The translations under genes and the position numbers were made by a program. Shown piece after piece: positions 19,587 through 28,672 of a DNA stretch of 64,000 nt (position 1 is its first letter; each line of letters begins with the position of its first letter). The stretch lies in the NCBI GenBank assembly GCA_020639075.1, contig JACKHI010000001.1:2170001-2234000 (forward strand). Reading direction: 5' to 3'. This DNA comes from Phycisphaerales bacterium. Its GTDB lineage: Bacteria; Planctomycetota; Phycisphaerae; UBA1845; UTPLA1. The notes under the pieces were generated by a model. That model did no database searches and was not told where the DNA came from. It saw nothing but the letters and a program-made list of their open reading frames with translations.

Positions 19587-21293
19587 ATGACAAGTCGGCG
19601 AGCGGTTTCCGTGCGCGGCGTCTCTGGCGCCATTGTGCATCGCGTCAGCGCGATCGCGTATTTGGCGGTCGGCTTCCTTTCAACTGAGCTGCCTGTTGCA
19701 GGCGCAGAGCAACCCTTTACAGAAGAGTCGGCGGCCCGTGGACTTTCCTATTCCGTGCCCACGGATCAACCGATTCCGTATGGCCGAGGGATGGCGTTCG
19801 TCGATCTCGACGGCGATCGGGATCCGGATTTCGTGTGCACGGGAGCGGCTACGTATCAGATCGGCATTTACGAGAATATCGGCGGGGTATTCGTCAATCG
19901 ATCGTCAACTTCGGGCATCCCGTTCATGCAACGGGCATCGGGCGTCGTCGCGTTCGATTTCGACGGCGATTCGGACCTCGATCTATTCATCACACAATGG
20001 AGTCTTGAGAACAAGCTGCTGCGGAATGACGGCGGTTTCCAGTTCACGGACATTACGGCGGCGGCACAATTGTCGCACTACGGCTCCGGCACGGGACCGA
20101 CAGTGGCGGACTTCGACGGCGACGGATGGCTCGACCTGTTTGTGTCGTTTTACGGCGAGGAGAATATTCTCTATCGAAACGACGGTGGGCAGCAATTTCA
20201 GGACGTGTCGGCGGCCGCGGGGATCTCGGGGGTCTTCAACACGCTTCAGTCGGCGTTCTTCGACATGGACTCCGACGGCGACAAGGATCTTTACGTGTCG
20301 AACGATCGCCGCACGTCATACAACCTTGTCGAACACAATCGGCTGTACGAAAACGTCGGCGGTACATTCGTCGACATATCCGCCGCCTCGGGAACGGACG
20401 TCCATCTGATGTCGATGAACATCGGCCTGGCTGATCTCGACAACAACGGATTCCTCGACATCTACTGCACGAACCTGACCATCTCGGAGCTCGGCCTTTA
20501 CTACCCGAATGTCCTGCTAATGAACGCGGGCGACGGCACGTTTACGCAACAGCAGCAGGCCGCCGGCGTCGAGTCGCTGCGATTCGGCTGGGGCGCGGCA
20601 TTCATTGATTTCAACAATGACAAGCAACTGGATCTGTACGTCTGCAATCAGATCGGCAACAACCGGCTCTACGTCAACAAGGGGCAATGGCCGCTCATCG
20701 ACGAGGCGAATCTATACGGGGTCGACCTCGGAGGCGATACGCGATGCGTCGCCGTCGCGGATATCGACGCCGACGGCGATCTCGACATGGCCGTGCAGAA
20801 ATACGCAGACCATATTTATCTGTATATCAATCATGAAGGCGAACAGCGAAACTGGTTGAGGATCGAGCCCGTGGGCCGGCTTCCGAATCGCCAGTCCATC
20901 GGAGCAACGGTGCGCGTGCGCACGGGCCAGGTATGGCGCCTCCACGAAATACTCGCGGGCAGCAATTACAAAGTGCAGAACGAGCTGATTGCACACTTTG
21001 GAATGGGCTCAGACACGGCGGCCGACGAAGTCGTGATCCGATGGTACGACGGCGCCGAGCGAACGCTCACGATGCTCCCCGCCAACGAAGTCCACAAAGT
21101 GTATCATCCAGATCTGCTCGGCGATCTCGACGAGGATGGAACCATCAGCGATTTCGAACGCTCGGCGTTCATTGAGGCGTTGCTCGAACCTGCCGAAGTT
21201 ACGGAACCGGAACGTCTGGACTTCAACGGCGACGGCACGGTCGACGGCCGGGATATTCGGGGATGGATCGCCCGGGCAACGTCCACTCCCTGA
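19587..21293 (+). CDS. Secreted FG-GAP/VCBS repeat protein with ASPIC/UnbV domain and dockerin-like tail
   Basis: A 568-residue exported protein. An N-terminal hydrophobic segment precedes a chain of FG-GAP-type repeats, each with a calcium-loop core such as VDLDGDRDPDFV or ADFDGDGWLDLFV, which should fold as an integrin-like beta-propeller. Residues ~430-505 match the ASPIC/UnbV domain (IGATVRVRTG...EILAGSNYKVQNE...HFGMG). The C-terminus (about 510-568) has two EF-hand loops, GDLDEDGTISDFE and DFNGDGTVDGRDI, like a dockerin. The role is probably extracellular binding. It is transcribed alone. Confidence 0.85.
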   Translation: MTSRRAVSVRGVSGAIVHRVSAIAYLAVGFLSTELPVAGAEQPFTEESAARGLSYSVPTDQPIPYGRGMAFVDLDGDRDPDFVCTGAATYQIGIYENIGGVFVNRSSTSGIPFMQRASGVVAFDFDGDSDLDLFITQWSLENKLLRNDGGFQFTDITAAAQLSHYGSGTGPTVADFDGDGWLDLFVSFYGEENILYRNDGGQQFQDVSAAAGISGVFNTLQSAFFDMDSDGDKDLYVSNDRRTSYNLVEHNRLYENVGGTFVDISAASGTDVHLMSMNIGLADLDNNGFLDIYCTNLTISELGLYYPNVLLMNAGDGTFTQQQQAAGVESLRFGWGAAFIDFNNDKQLDLYVCNQIGNNRLYVNKGQWPLIDEANLYGVDLGGDTRCVAVADIDADGDLDMAVQKYADHIYLYINHEGEQRNWLRIEPVGRLPNRQSIGATVRVRTGQVWRLHEILAGSNYKVQNELIAHFGMGSDTAADEVVIRWYDGAERTLTMLPANEVHKVYHPDLLGDLDEDGTISDFERSAFIEALLEPAEVTEPERLDFNGDGTVDGRDIRGWIARATSTP

Positions 21294-21309
21294 CGCATCG
21301 GTGTAATAA

Positions 21310-22002
21310 TCACGATACCTGTAAGAGTCGCAGGAATTCGTGCAAATCCTCGGCCTCGTGATGCGGTTCGTGCGTGCCGATGTCGTGTATTCGATGCGCT
21401 CGATTCAGCCAGACGTTACGAATCCCCGCTGCGATCGCCCCACCTATGTCGCTGTGCAGCGAATCACCGCAATGAACAACTCGATCCCGCCGCCATCCGG
21501 TTTTGCGCAGAGCGTGCTCGAATATTCGGTGATCGGGCTTGTAGGATTTAGCCTCCTCTGAAGACACGACGCCCGCAACATCGAGCGCATGCTGTCGAAC
21601 GACCGCCTCAACGTCCTCGTGGTCCGCGTTGGAGACAATGCAGATCGGAACGGGACACGACGCGATGAACGCCCTCGCGTCGTCCTGCAGGGGTGGATTC
21701 TGCCAGTAATCGCGCAACGCCTCGGCGTAGGGCACGGGATCTATATCCCGATTCAGATTGGCCATCGTCTCGCGAAGCGTGCGGATTTCCAGATCGAACA
21801 GCGTTTCGAACGCCTCGCCGTTGCAGAAATCGAGGGAGTTGAGAAACCGCTCGCCCCACATGACGCTCAGTTCCCCCGCCGATATCGACAGCCCCGCGTC
21901 TGCGACGACGCGACCGCAGACGCGCTCGACGGCTGCCCGATCGCCTGACGTCAGCGTGCCGTACATGTCCAGGAACACACCATCGATCGAGCCGTTCAAC
22001 AT
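21310..22002 (-). CDS. HAD-superfamily hydrolase
   Basis: A 230-residue cytoplasmic hydrolase of the haloacid dehalogenase superfamily. Motif I is FLDMYGTL, in which the first Asp is the nucleophile and Tyr replaces the second Asp, as in dehalogenase-type members. Motif II is CIVSNAD, the Lys is in the EAKSYKPD segment, and motif IV is HCGDSLHSDIGGA. The substrate is unknown, with phosphoglycolate-type sugar phosphates being common in the family. It is last in an operon and starts four bases after the mnmE stop codon. Confidence 0.85.
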   Translation of the reverse strand: MLNGSIDGVFLDMYGTLTSGDRAAVERVCGRVVADAGLSISAGELSVMWGERFLNSLDFCNGEAFETLFDLEIRTLRETMANLNRDIDPVPYAEALRDYWQNPPLQDDARAFIASCPVPICIVSNADHEDVEAVVRQHALDVAGVVSSEEAKSYKPDHRIFEHALRKTGWRRDRVVHCGDSLHSDIGGAIAAGIRNVWLNRAHRIHDIGTHEPHHEAEDLHEFLRLLQVS

Positions 22003-22006
22003 AGGT

Positions 22007-23425
22007 TCACTTCCCCACGCAGAATCGCGAAAAAATCCGTCCGAGCATCGCCTCGGTATGGTCCATTCCCACGAGCACCCCGAGGGCCTCTGCAGCGATC
22101 CGCATTTCCGCCGCCGCCAGATCCGCGTCCTTCAGCCGATCGTCGCAGATGGCCGCAAGCGCCGTCGCCCGATCAATCGCCTCCAACGCACGCTCCAGGG
22201 ACTCCCGATGCTCCGCCATCAAGGCAATCGTCGCGTCGCTTTCCTGAGCGCGACGATCGCCGAGCAGTGCAGCGATCGTCGACTTCAAGACGTCGCAACA
22301 GGCCCCCGTCGCCGCACTGACAACGACGCCCGCCGTTCCCGATCGACCTTCGAGCCAATCTGTGAACGCCGTGCGCTGTGCCTGCGACGCGGCGTCGGAC
22401 TTGTTCGCGACGATGAGAGTCGGCGTTTCTCGCGACGTCCATGGCTGGATGGCTTCGTCAATTCGGGCCAACTGACTCAAATCAAGAACCACGAGCAGCG
22501 CGTCCGCATTACTTTCGGCGTTGGCGGCCATGCGATACGACTGCCGTTCGATGGTATCGCGCTCAGCGGAGATGTTCTCGCCCGTTTCATTCGTGCCGGC
22601 GACATCAATCATCAGACATTGGCCGCTCCCAAGATCGACAACGGCAGAGACGGCATCGCGCGTCGTACCCGCGATCGGCGCGCTGATGGCTCGCTGCTTA
22701 CCGCTGAGACGATTCAGCAGACTCGACTTTCCCGCATTTGGTCTTCCCACGAGCACGACACGGGGCATCGCCCCCCATCGCTCCGCTCGAATCCCGGCGG
22801 AGATCGTCGCATTCAATCGATCGCGAATCGCCGCCAATCGTCGGCGCAACGTCTCGAGATCGATGAACTCGATCGGTTCGTCCGCAAAGTCCATTGCTCC
22901 TTCGACAAGCGACAACAGGTCTGCAAGATCCTCGCGCGCCTCCTTGGCTACGTCCCCGAGTCGACCGTGCAGGAGACGCTCCGCCGCCTTCAGTTGCCGG
23001 TCCGTCTGTGCTGCGATCATCCCGGCGACGCCATGGACCTGGGACAAGTCGATGCGCCCCGACAGGAACGCGCGGGCGGTGAACTCCCCCGGTTCGGCGC
23101 TGCGGGCTCCATTTTCGATACATGCCTCGACCACCATCGCCAGTAGCGTCGGCGCTCCTAGCATGTGCAATTCGACGAGGCATTGGCCCGTGTAGCTGCG
23201 CCCTTCAGGGAAAATCAACACGGATGCATCCATCGATGCGCCTGCGATCGACAGCGAACCGGCATGTCGTTTGGGAATGTGCGCGGCTGACAGCGGTTCA
23301 TCCCGCTCCGGGCGGAATATCATGCCGATGACGGCGACGGCGTCGGGGCCGCTCAGACGAACGATGCCGCGAGCGCCGGATCCCGGCGGCGAACTGACAG
23401 CCACGATCGTATCGTCAATGATCAA
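22007..23425 (-). CDS. mnmE: tRNA uridine-5-carboxymethylaminomethyl(34) synthesis GTPase MnmE
   Basis: GTPase that works with MnmG to modify wobble uridine in tRNA. The 472-residue protein has the folate-binding TrmE N-domain, the GTPase G1 motif GRPNAGKS at 227-234, the DVAGT G3 motif, the NKSD G4 motif, and the diagnostic C-terminal FCVGK with the catalytic cysteine. The length is normal. Its start overlaps the 3' end of the thioesterase gene by 11 bases and the HAD gene follows closely, so all three form one operon. mnmG is not in the window. Confidence 0.97.
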   Translation of the reverse strand: MIIDDTIVAVSSPPGSGARGIVRLSGPDAVAVIGMIFRPERDEPLSAAHIPKRHAGSLSIAGASMDASVLIFPEGRSYTGQCLVELHMLGAPTLLAMVVEACIENGARSAEPGEFTARAFLSGRIDLSQVHGVAGMIAAQTDRQLKAAERLLHGRLGDVAKEAREDLADLLSLVEGAMDFADEPIEFIDLETLRRRLAAIRDRLNATISAGIRAERWGAMPRVVLVGRPNAGKSSLLNRLSGKQRAISAPIAGTTRDAVSAVVDLGSGQCLMIDVAGTNETGENISAERDTIERQSYRMAANAESNADALLVVLDLSQLARIDEAIQPWTSRETPTLIVANKSDAASQAQRTAFTDWLEGRSGTAGVVVSAATGACCDVLKSTIAALLGDRRAQESDATIALMAEHRESLERALEAIDRATALAAICDDRLKDADLAAAEMRIAAEALGVLVGMDHTEAMLGRIFSRFCVGK

Positions 23426-23903
23426 GCGTCACGCCCGGCTCAATATGCGGGGCATCCTTCCAGCGCGCCGCGGCGCCCCGACCGGCAGGTTCCTTTTCCG
23501 GGAGGCCATGCGATACGGCCCGACCGGCGTCGTCCACGGTACAGAAGAGGAATCGTCCCGTCGCAATCGTGCGCGGATTATCCCTCGGCTGAACCGTCTG
23601 GACGTCGACGCGGATTCCAATCGTTGACGCGCCGACATAATCAACCGTGCCGCGGTATTGAATCAACTCACCGAGGCGGGCCGGCGAACGCATGGAGAGG
23701 CTGCGGATTGACATAAACACCAGCGGCGTGGCGTCGGCAAAACAGCTCTCGGCCGCGATATACGCGGCCTGCACGCACCACTCGACACAACGACCCGCGT
23801 AAAGCGTCTGGTGGTGATTGAGGTCTTCGCCCTTCACCAAATGCGTGGTCGTCGTTACTCCGTCAGTGCGATCGTGTTTGCCGTTGTTGGAAGTCTCTGA
23901 CAC
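23415..23903 (-). CDS. Hotdog-fold acyl-CoA thioesterase
   Basis: A 162-residue hotdog-fold protein resembling YciA/BFIT-type acyl-CoA thioesterases. The N-terminal half carries a LNHHQTLYAGRCVEW segment, matching the family's N-x-x-x-T-x-x-G-G start of the long helix. It is followed by an SIRSLSMRSPARLGELIQ strand pair. It probably hydrolyses acyl-CoA in the cytoplasm; the chain-length preference cannot be read from sequence. It is the first gene of the operon with mnmE and the HAD hydrolase, and its 3' end overlaps mnmE. Confidence 0.8.
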   Translation of the reverse strand: MSETSNNGKHDRTDGVTTTTHLVKGEDLNHHQTLYAGRCVEWCVQAAYIAAESCFADATPLVFMSIRSLSMRSPARLGELIQYRGTVDYVGASTIGIRVDVQTVQPRDNPRTIATGRFLFCTVDDAGRAVSHGLPEKEPAGRGAAARWKDAPHIEPGVTLDH

Positions 23904-23934
23904 AGTCGAAATCTCTCAGTGGGGCCGGCCTCGG

Positions 23935-23963
23935 ATTATACAAATTGGGTGGTAGACCGTCAG
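23935..23963 (-). promoter_or_regulatory. Promoter of the thioesterase-mnmE-HAD operon
   Basis: Reading the minus strand, CTGACG (23963-23958) and a perfect TATAAT (23940-23935) are 17 bp apart, about 32 bases before the start codon at 23903. The position and -10 match make this a good sigma-70-type candidate. Confidence 0.6.
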
Positions 23964-23978
23964 TCCCGGCATGCGCCA

Positions 23979-24863
23979 TCAAGAATCGGCGTTCTGAGCC
24001 AGAAAGAGCGTCTGCCACGCTTCGACGGCCACTTCCTCCGGCCGCGCCCGCTCTGAGAGTCCGATTTCGCCCAGCGTTGCAATGAGTCGCTCTCCGGCGG
24101 GCATTCGGGAGAAAATGTGACCCAGCGTCTTGCGGCGGGATCGGAACGCCAGACGCAGGAACTCGGAATACCCAAGTCGGTCCCGCACGATCGTCTCGTC
24201 ATCCCCCCGCACGTCCAATCGGACCATTGACGAGTGCACCTTCGGGCTCGGCCAGAATGCCTGGGGAGGCACACGGGCGAGCCGGGTTCCGATGGCGAAC
24301 GTCTGCGCCATCACGCTGACGGGGCCGAAGTCCGGCGTCTCGGGATGGGCCAAGAACCGATCCGCCACTTCCGTCTGGACGGTGAAGCACATGCGCTCGA
24401 TTCCGAATCCGCCGATCAAGAGGTTGATGACGAGCGAAGTCGCGATGTCGTACGGCAGGTTCGCAACGAGCATGCCGCGGCCCGTCATGTCGTGTCGGGC
24501 CTCCTTCATCCGGGCGATGACATCGTCCGACAGCGCCGACTTCTTCCGCAATGCGTCGGTATGGACGATTGTCACATTGGACCGATTCGACAGGTGCTCC
24601 GTGGCGATGGCGATCATTGCCGGGTCAATGTCCACGGCAATCACGCGCCCCGCGACGCTCGCCACGATCGATGTCAGGCTGCCGCCGCCGCAGCCGACTT
24701 CCAGCGCCCAATCATCGGGGCCGAGTTCGGCGGACTCCACGAGTCGGCACATCAGGTTGCGATCGATGAGGAAACACTGGCCAAATCGTTTGCGCGGGGC
24801 GGCGCCGGCCGCCGTCAGCAGCCGTTGCAGGTCGGTTTTGGTTTGAAATCCCGAATCGTCCAG
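23979..24863 (-). CDS. rsmA: 16S rRNA dimethyladenosine transferase (RsmA/KsgA)
   Basis: Dimethylates the two adjacent adenines in the 3'-terminal hairpin of 16S rRNA using SAM. Motifs: RFGQCFLID near the N-terminus, EVGCGGGSLT (SAM binding), VDIDPAM, and NLPY at 135-138 (catalytic motif IV). The open frame extends to a GTG at 24947, but that would add about 28 residues that family members lack. I place the start at CTG 24863 because GGCGGAG lies eight bases upstream and a -10 box lies inside the longer frame. A non-standard start is uncertain; the product name is not. The gene diverges from the CII-like gene. Confidence 0.9.
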   Translation of the reverse strand: MDDSGFQTKTDLQRLLTAAGAAPRKRFGQCFLIDRNLMCRLVESAELGPDDWALEVGCGGGSLTSIVASVAGRVIAVDIDPAMIAIATEHLSNRSNVTIVHTDALRKKSALSDDVIARMKEARHDMTGRGMLVANLPYDIATSLVINLLIGGFGIERMCFTVQTEVADRFLAHPETPDFGPVSVMAQTFAIGTRLARVPPQAFWPSPKVHSSMVRLDVRGDDETIVRDRLGYSEFLRLAFRSRRKTLGHIFSRMPAGERLIATLGEIGLSERARPEEVAVEAWQTLFLAQNADS

Positions 24864-24900
24864 GGCCGAAACTCCGCCGACGTCTCCAGACGCCGAGTGT

Positions 24901-24908
24901 ATTATAAT
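24901..24908. promoter_or_regulatory. Palindromic -10 box shared by divergent genes
   Basis: ATTATAAT reads the same on both strands, so it offers a TATAAT to rsmA on the left and to the CII-like gene on the right. No good -35 box is visible on either side. Confidence 0.45.
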
Positions 24909-24988
24909 GGGATTCCTGGACGCCGAGCGGCCGCACCCAAGAGGCACTCGGGCGGCACCGACGAAAAGAACCTGGATCGGGAGTCGTG

Positions 24989-25477
24989 ATGAAATCGCAT
25001 GAAGTTCTCAAGGAAGCAGTCGATTGTGTGGGCGTGAAATCCCTCGCAGCCGATCTGCGTTTGAGTCAGGCCCTGATCTACAAGTGGTGCCAGGACGCCG
25101 ACCCGAAGGATCCCGATACGAGCGGCACACGAAACCCGCTCGATCGCCTTCGGGAGATTGTGAAACTGACGGGGCACATCCCCGTCGTAAGCTGGCTATG
25201 CCACGAAGCGGGCGGCTTCTTCGTCCACAACCCGGAGGACGAGTGCGCGGACATCGACGCCGACCTGCTTCAATCCACGCAGCATGTCGTGACTCGTTTC
25301 AGCGCCCTGTTGCGGGAAGTCAGCGAGTCCATCGCCGATGACGGCGCGATCGAGCCGGCCGAGGCCGATCGAATCCGGCTGGGTTGGGAACAACTCAAGA
25401 CCACGGCCGAAACGTTCGTCGTGGCCTGCGAGCGCGGTCTCTATCGTCTGCGACCTGATGATGCAAAGAAGGAATAA
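24989..25477 (+). CDS. CII/CP76-like DNA-binding regulator
   Basis: A 162-residue protein resembling the phage CII (CP76) regulatory family. An N-terminal helix-turn-helix (LAADLRLSQALIYKWCQD) is followed by the family's NPLDRLREIVKLTG and WLCHEAGGFFVHNP segments. The C-terminal half is helical with no motif. A GTG at 24986 is an alternative start one codon earlier; a purine-rich stretch lies just upstream. It probably binds DNA. No other phage gene is nearby, so this looks like a domesticated regulator. Its 3' end overlaps the lipoprotein gene by about 20 bases. Confidence 0.7.
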   Translation: MKSHEVLKEAVDCVGVKSLAADLRLSQALIYKWCQDADPKDPDTSGTRNPLDRLREIVKLTGHIPVVSWLCHEAGGFFVHNPEDECADIDADLLQSTQHVVTRFSALLREVSESIADDGAIEPAEADRIRLGWEQLKTTAETFVVACERGLYRLRPDDAKKE

Positions 25478-25784
25478 TCGAACAACTATTCGGTGCATTC
25501 TGTTCGTCCTGGCGTTGGCCGCGCCGGGCATGGTGGGTTGCGCCTCGAATACGCAGGGCACGACCGACAAGCGGATGTTCGTTTCCAACGAGGATTTCAA
25601 CAACGGCCGCGATGACGGTCGCCGCGACGCCAAGGCATCGTGGAGCGACACCAGCTCGGCCTGGTTGTGGAACTGGATGATGAGCAGCCAGTACAAGACC
25701 GGTTACGAGCAGGGCTGGCGAGAAGGCCGGGCCGAGGCGAAGTTCGAGTCACAGAAGAGCGACGCCGAGTCGATGCAGAATTGA
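25458..25784 (+). CDS. Small putative lipoprotein
   Basis: A 108-residue exported protein of unknown function. A Lys/Arg-rich start (MMQRRNNRTT), a hydrophobic stretch and GMVGC form a lipoprotein signal peptide, with lipidation expected at that Cys. The mature part is hydrophilic, with repeated FNNGRDDGRRDAK and YEQGWREGRAEAK motifs that look like related short helical units. The ATG at 25458 (or 25461) overlaps the end of the regulator gene, implying translational coupling. Confidence 0.65.
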   Translation: MMQRRNNRTTIRCILFVLALAAPGMVGCASNTQGTTDKRMFVSNEDFNNGRDDGRRDAKASWSDTSSAWLWNWMMSSQYKTGYEQGWREGRAEAKFESQKSDAESMQN

Positions 25785-25807
25785 CGCGTCGTTTCGCGGT
25801 CCGGCCG

Positions 25808-25828
25808 GACGGCGCGACGCGCGCCGTC
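25808..25828. terminator. Hairpin between convergent genes
   Basis: A perfect 9-bp stem, GACGGCGCG with CGCGCCGTC and a 3-base loop, sits between the convergent lipoprotein and membrane protein genes. It lacks a T-run, so its terminator role is only inferred. Confidence 0.4.
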
Positions 25829-25836
25829 GGATTCCG

Positions 25837-26502
25837 TCATTCCACGTCATTTCGCGATCTACTCGTCAGCAGTAACGGAAAGATGATGTCACTGGTGCAG
25901 CACGGAATCCAGACGGCCAGAAAGAGAAACGCCAGGATTGACAGGATTGATCCGATCGACGGCGTCGTTTCGCCGGCCATCATCATGTGAAACAGCGACG
26001 CCCATGTGCTGAGCAGCACATGACCGGCGTGCGGAATCGCGGTCGTCGGCCGCACGTACGCGAGCAGCACGCCGGCAATCGCCAGCGGATTCACGAGCCA
26101 CCACTTCTCGAAAAATCCGACATGAACGCCGCGGTTCGGCATGGCGAGCAGGTACTCGCCAACGTACGGAATCATCGAATCGCTCAGCGTCGCAATGCCG
26201 ACTGAACCGACGTATCCGATCAGTAATACGGATAAGAAGCTCGGTCGCCGGCTGTGCAGCCGAAACATGGATGCCGTCGTCAGCGCGCTGAGCAGAACAT
26301 GAAGCGGATGCAGCGTCCAGAACAGACTCTGGGAGAGTGATCTTGGGGCGTGTACAACGGCCAGCACGAGGGCGATCAAGATTCCTGATACGGCCCCGAG
26401 CAGTGTAAACGGCATGTGGCGCGCGATCTCGACGCCAATCGGGCGATGTACGCGTTCCGCGTGAATCGATGGCTCCTCAACACGCGAATCAAAGGCAGGC
26501 AA
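25837..26502 (-). CDS. Six-helix integral membrane protein, unknown function
   Basis: A 221-residue protein with about six predicted membrane helices, for example FTLLGAVSGILIALVLAVV near the N-terminus and SILSILAFLFLAVWIPCC near the C-terminus. Several histidines lie in or near helices (LHPLHVL, HAGHVLL, LFHMMMAG), which may bind metal, but no family was recognised. The frame begins with TTG at 26502. An ATG at 26415 would remove the 29-residue soluble N-terminus, and the choice is open. It is convergent with the lipoprotein gene. Confidence 0.65.
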   Translation of the reverse strand: MPAFDSRVEEPSIHAERVHRPIGVEIARHMPFTLLGAVSGILIALVLAVVHAPRSLSQSLFWTLHPLHVLLSALTTASMFRLHSRRPSFLSVLLIGYVGSVGIATLSDSMIPYVGEYLLAMPNRGVHVGFFEKWWLVNPLAIAGVLLAYVRPTTAIPHAGHVLLSTWASLFHMMMAGETTPSIGSILSILAFLFLAVWIPCCTSDIIFPLLLTSRSRNDVE

Positions 26503-26576
26503 TAATCATCCGCGAGCGGCAAGTCCGGATCACCGCTTCTTCGGCGGAAACTATGGGATTGTAGGAGCCGGAACGC

Positions 26577-27608
26577 CTATTCGCCGTTGCTGCGCACGCC
26601 CATGACGTCCTTTTTATAGACGCGAGACTCGAGCGGCCGCACGTATTGCGTCCAATCGCTGTCATCGTTTCGCGAATCGTCGATGCTCGTCATGGCCATG
26701 TTGATCTTGGCGTCGAGGTTATCGAGGTAGTGAATCGCCAGGGCTTCCGGGCACGCGGGCAGACGCGGGCTGCCGAATTCATACGTTCCATGATGGGCAA
26801 GAACGATGTGCGTGAGGAGGTCCTTCAGATCGGCGGGGAACGGCTCGCCTGTCGTCTTGCTTGCCTCTTCCGATTTGCGATCAATCCAGATCGCCGCCTG
26901 CGTGATGTGGCCGACAAGCTGGCCGCTCGACGTATAGGCGAAATTCGTGTCGTAGGACAGTTCGGTCGTCTTGCCGATATCGTGAAGAAACAGGCCCGTG
27001 AGGACCAGATCGCGACTGACCTCGGGGAAGTGGCTTTCCGCTTTTCCGTCGGCGCCGAAGATTCTCGTTGCCAGACCTAGCAGACTGCACGTGTGCTCGA
27101 GTAGGCCCCCGATATACGCATGATGATTCGTCACGGCGGCCGGCGCGCGCTTGAATCGCTCGACTATTTCGGCATCGCTGACGAACGCCTTGATTAGCGC
27201 GAGCAGGTGCTTGTTTTCGATGGTGCGGAGAACAGCGAGGACCTTCTCCCACATCTCCTTGACGTTGAATTTCGTCGAGGGCATGAAGGCAGAAAGGTCG
27301 ACGTCTTCCCGCTTGACGGGCCGAATCGCTTCGCCGATGACCTGGAGGTTTCCCTTGTAGCTCTCGACGCGGCCGCGCATGGCGATGAAGCCGCCTTCGG
27401 GAATCAGGTTGTACATCTGCTGCGTCGCCTGCCAGATGCGGCCCAGCACCTGGCCCGACTTGTCGACAAAACCCATGTGAATATAAAGGCTGCCGTTGCT
27501 CGTCGTTCGAAGATCCTTCTGCGACACGAGGAAAATTCGATCCTCGAAGTTCTCGCCGGCCTTGAAGTTCTCAATCAACACGATCTCGTGGGACAACTGC
27601 GACGTCAT
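26577..27608 (-). CDS. YhaM-type 3'-5' exoribonuclease (OB-fold plus HD domain)
   Basis: A 343-residue protein with an N-terminal OB-fold (about 20-110; LGRIWQATQ and IAMRGRVESYKGNLQV) followed by an HD phosphohydrolase domain (NHHAYIGGLLEHT, LFLHDIGK, LAHHGTYEFGSP). This is the layout of the YhaM family, metal-dependent 3'-5' exoribonucleases described in Gram-positive bacteria and present elsewhere. The HD metal ligands are intact. It stands alone on the minus strand. RNA processing or decay in the cytoplasm is the likely role. Confidence 0.85.
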   Translation of the reverse strand: MTSQLSHEIVLIENFKAGENFEDRIFLVSQKDLRTTSNGSLYIHMGFVDKSGQVLGRIWQATQQMYNLIPEGGFIAMRGRVESYKGNLQVIGEAIRPVKREDVDLSAFMPSTKFNVKEMWEKVLAVLRTIENKHLLALIKAFVSDAEIVERFKRAPAAVTNHHAYIGGLLEHTCSLLGLATRIFGADGKAESHFPEVSRDLVLTGLFLHDIGKTTELSYDTNFAYTSSGQLVGHITQAAIWIDRKSEEASKTTGEPFPADLKDLLTHIVLAHHGTYEFGSPRLPACPEALAIHYLDNLDAKINMAMTSIDDSRNDDSDWTQYVRPLESRVYKKDVMGVRSNGE

Positions 27609-27884
27609 CGAATCATTCCCGGATGGCCTTTGTGGTTATGCCCGCGTTCCGCCGGCGCTAGTCAAAGTAGAATCGCGCTACTATACCGGATCAGGCATGC
27701 CTGACAAAGAGCGGGTTCGTCGCTGTGAATTCAGGGCGTCAGGGACGCCGAAATCGAGCGCAGGACGACACACGTGCGGTCTGCGTCGGCCGAAAGCAAC
27801 GCGCAGACTCACATCGTTCGAGGCTCTGTATGAATTTCCCTTAAGTTGATTGCCGCTGAAATCCCACCGGGTGACGCGACGGCG

Positions 27885-28388
27885 TCAATTGGCGCCGCAC
27901 GCCTCGTAGGCCGCCGGGATACTCCACGGGTCGTCCGATCGCTGTCCTGCGACAACGCCCTCTTTGTCGAGGTTCGACGTGTCGAGCACATCATCCGGGG
28001 CACCGCGGAGACATCCTTCGCCATTGCCCTGGAAGAAACGCACGCCGATTCTCGAGACGCCGCGCTCCGGATGCCGGATGTTGACGACGATGCCTTTCTG
28101 GCGGCATTCGCTTGCGCCGTCTTCGTCCGTTCGACGATCGACGTAGCTGACGTCAATGTGCTCGCCGAGAATCGGCGAGTTCTTGTCCGTCGTCAGGATC
28201 CCGATGCCGCTGCTCGACAGGTCGACGATCTGACCCGGGAATTCGGCGGAGATGCCATCGACGGACATCGTGACGTTGCCGTGCGCCCAACGCCGCGTGT
28301 CGCGTCGTCGTTCGATCGAACTCAGATTGCTCAGTCGTCCTGCATCCATTTCGGCACCCCGTTTCTGCTGGAATTTGGGACCCACCAT
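27885..28388 (-). CDS. PilZ-domain protein
   Basis: A 167-residue single-domain PilZ protein, expected to bind cyclic di-GMP. Both signature motifs are present: an Arg-rich ERRRDTRRW (RxxxR) and DLSSSGIGI (D/NxSxxG). No effector domain is fused, so it would act by protein-protein contact. The first ATG is at 28388; another at 28349 is also plausible and leaves the PilZ fold intact. It diverges from proS across 284 bases in which nothing was recognised. Confidence 0.85.
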   Translation of the reverse strand: MVGPKFQQKRGAEMDAGRLSNLSSIERRRDTRRWAHGNVTMSVDGISAEFPGQIVDLSSSGIGILTTDKNSPILGEHIDVSYVDRRTDEDGASECRQKGIVVNIRHPERGVSRIGVRFFQGNGEGCLRGAPDDVLDTSNLDKEGVVAGQRSDDPWSIPAAYEACGAN

Positions 28389-28672
28389 CTGAAGTGTTGA
28401 TCGGTGAGCCTCTCACGCCGATTCAGTTAGGAGTTGGGCGACATCCGGACGCCGAGACGCGCAAGGCCTGCGCGACGCCGCTACTGCCGATAATCGTCCG
28501 CCCCGACTGCCGGAGAAGGGGAATTCGACCGCCGTGCAAGGGATTCCAGTTTCCGGTACTCTGCCTCGTTTTGAGAGGAATTGTCGTCGGCACGATGCGT
28601 CCGATTCAGCATTAGCGTCGCCTGCCGACACATGGAAAGCCCGCGAACCGCGGACAGACGAGTGATTCCGTT

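Noticed and set aside
24989..25477. Prophage suggested by the CII-like regulator
   Set aside because: No integrase, structural or lysis gene is near, and the flanking genes are housekeeping genes.
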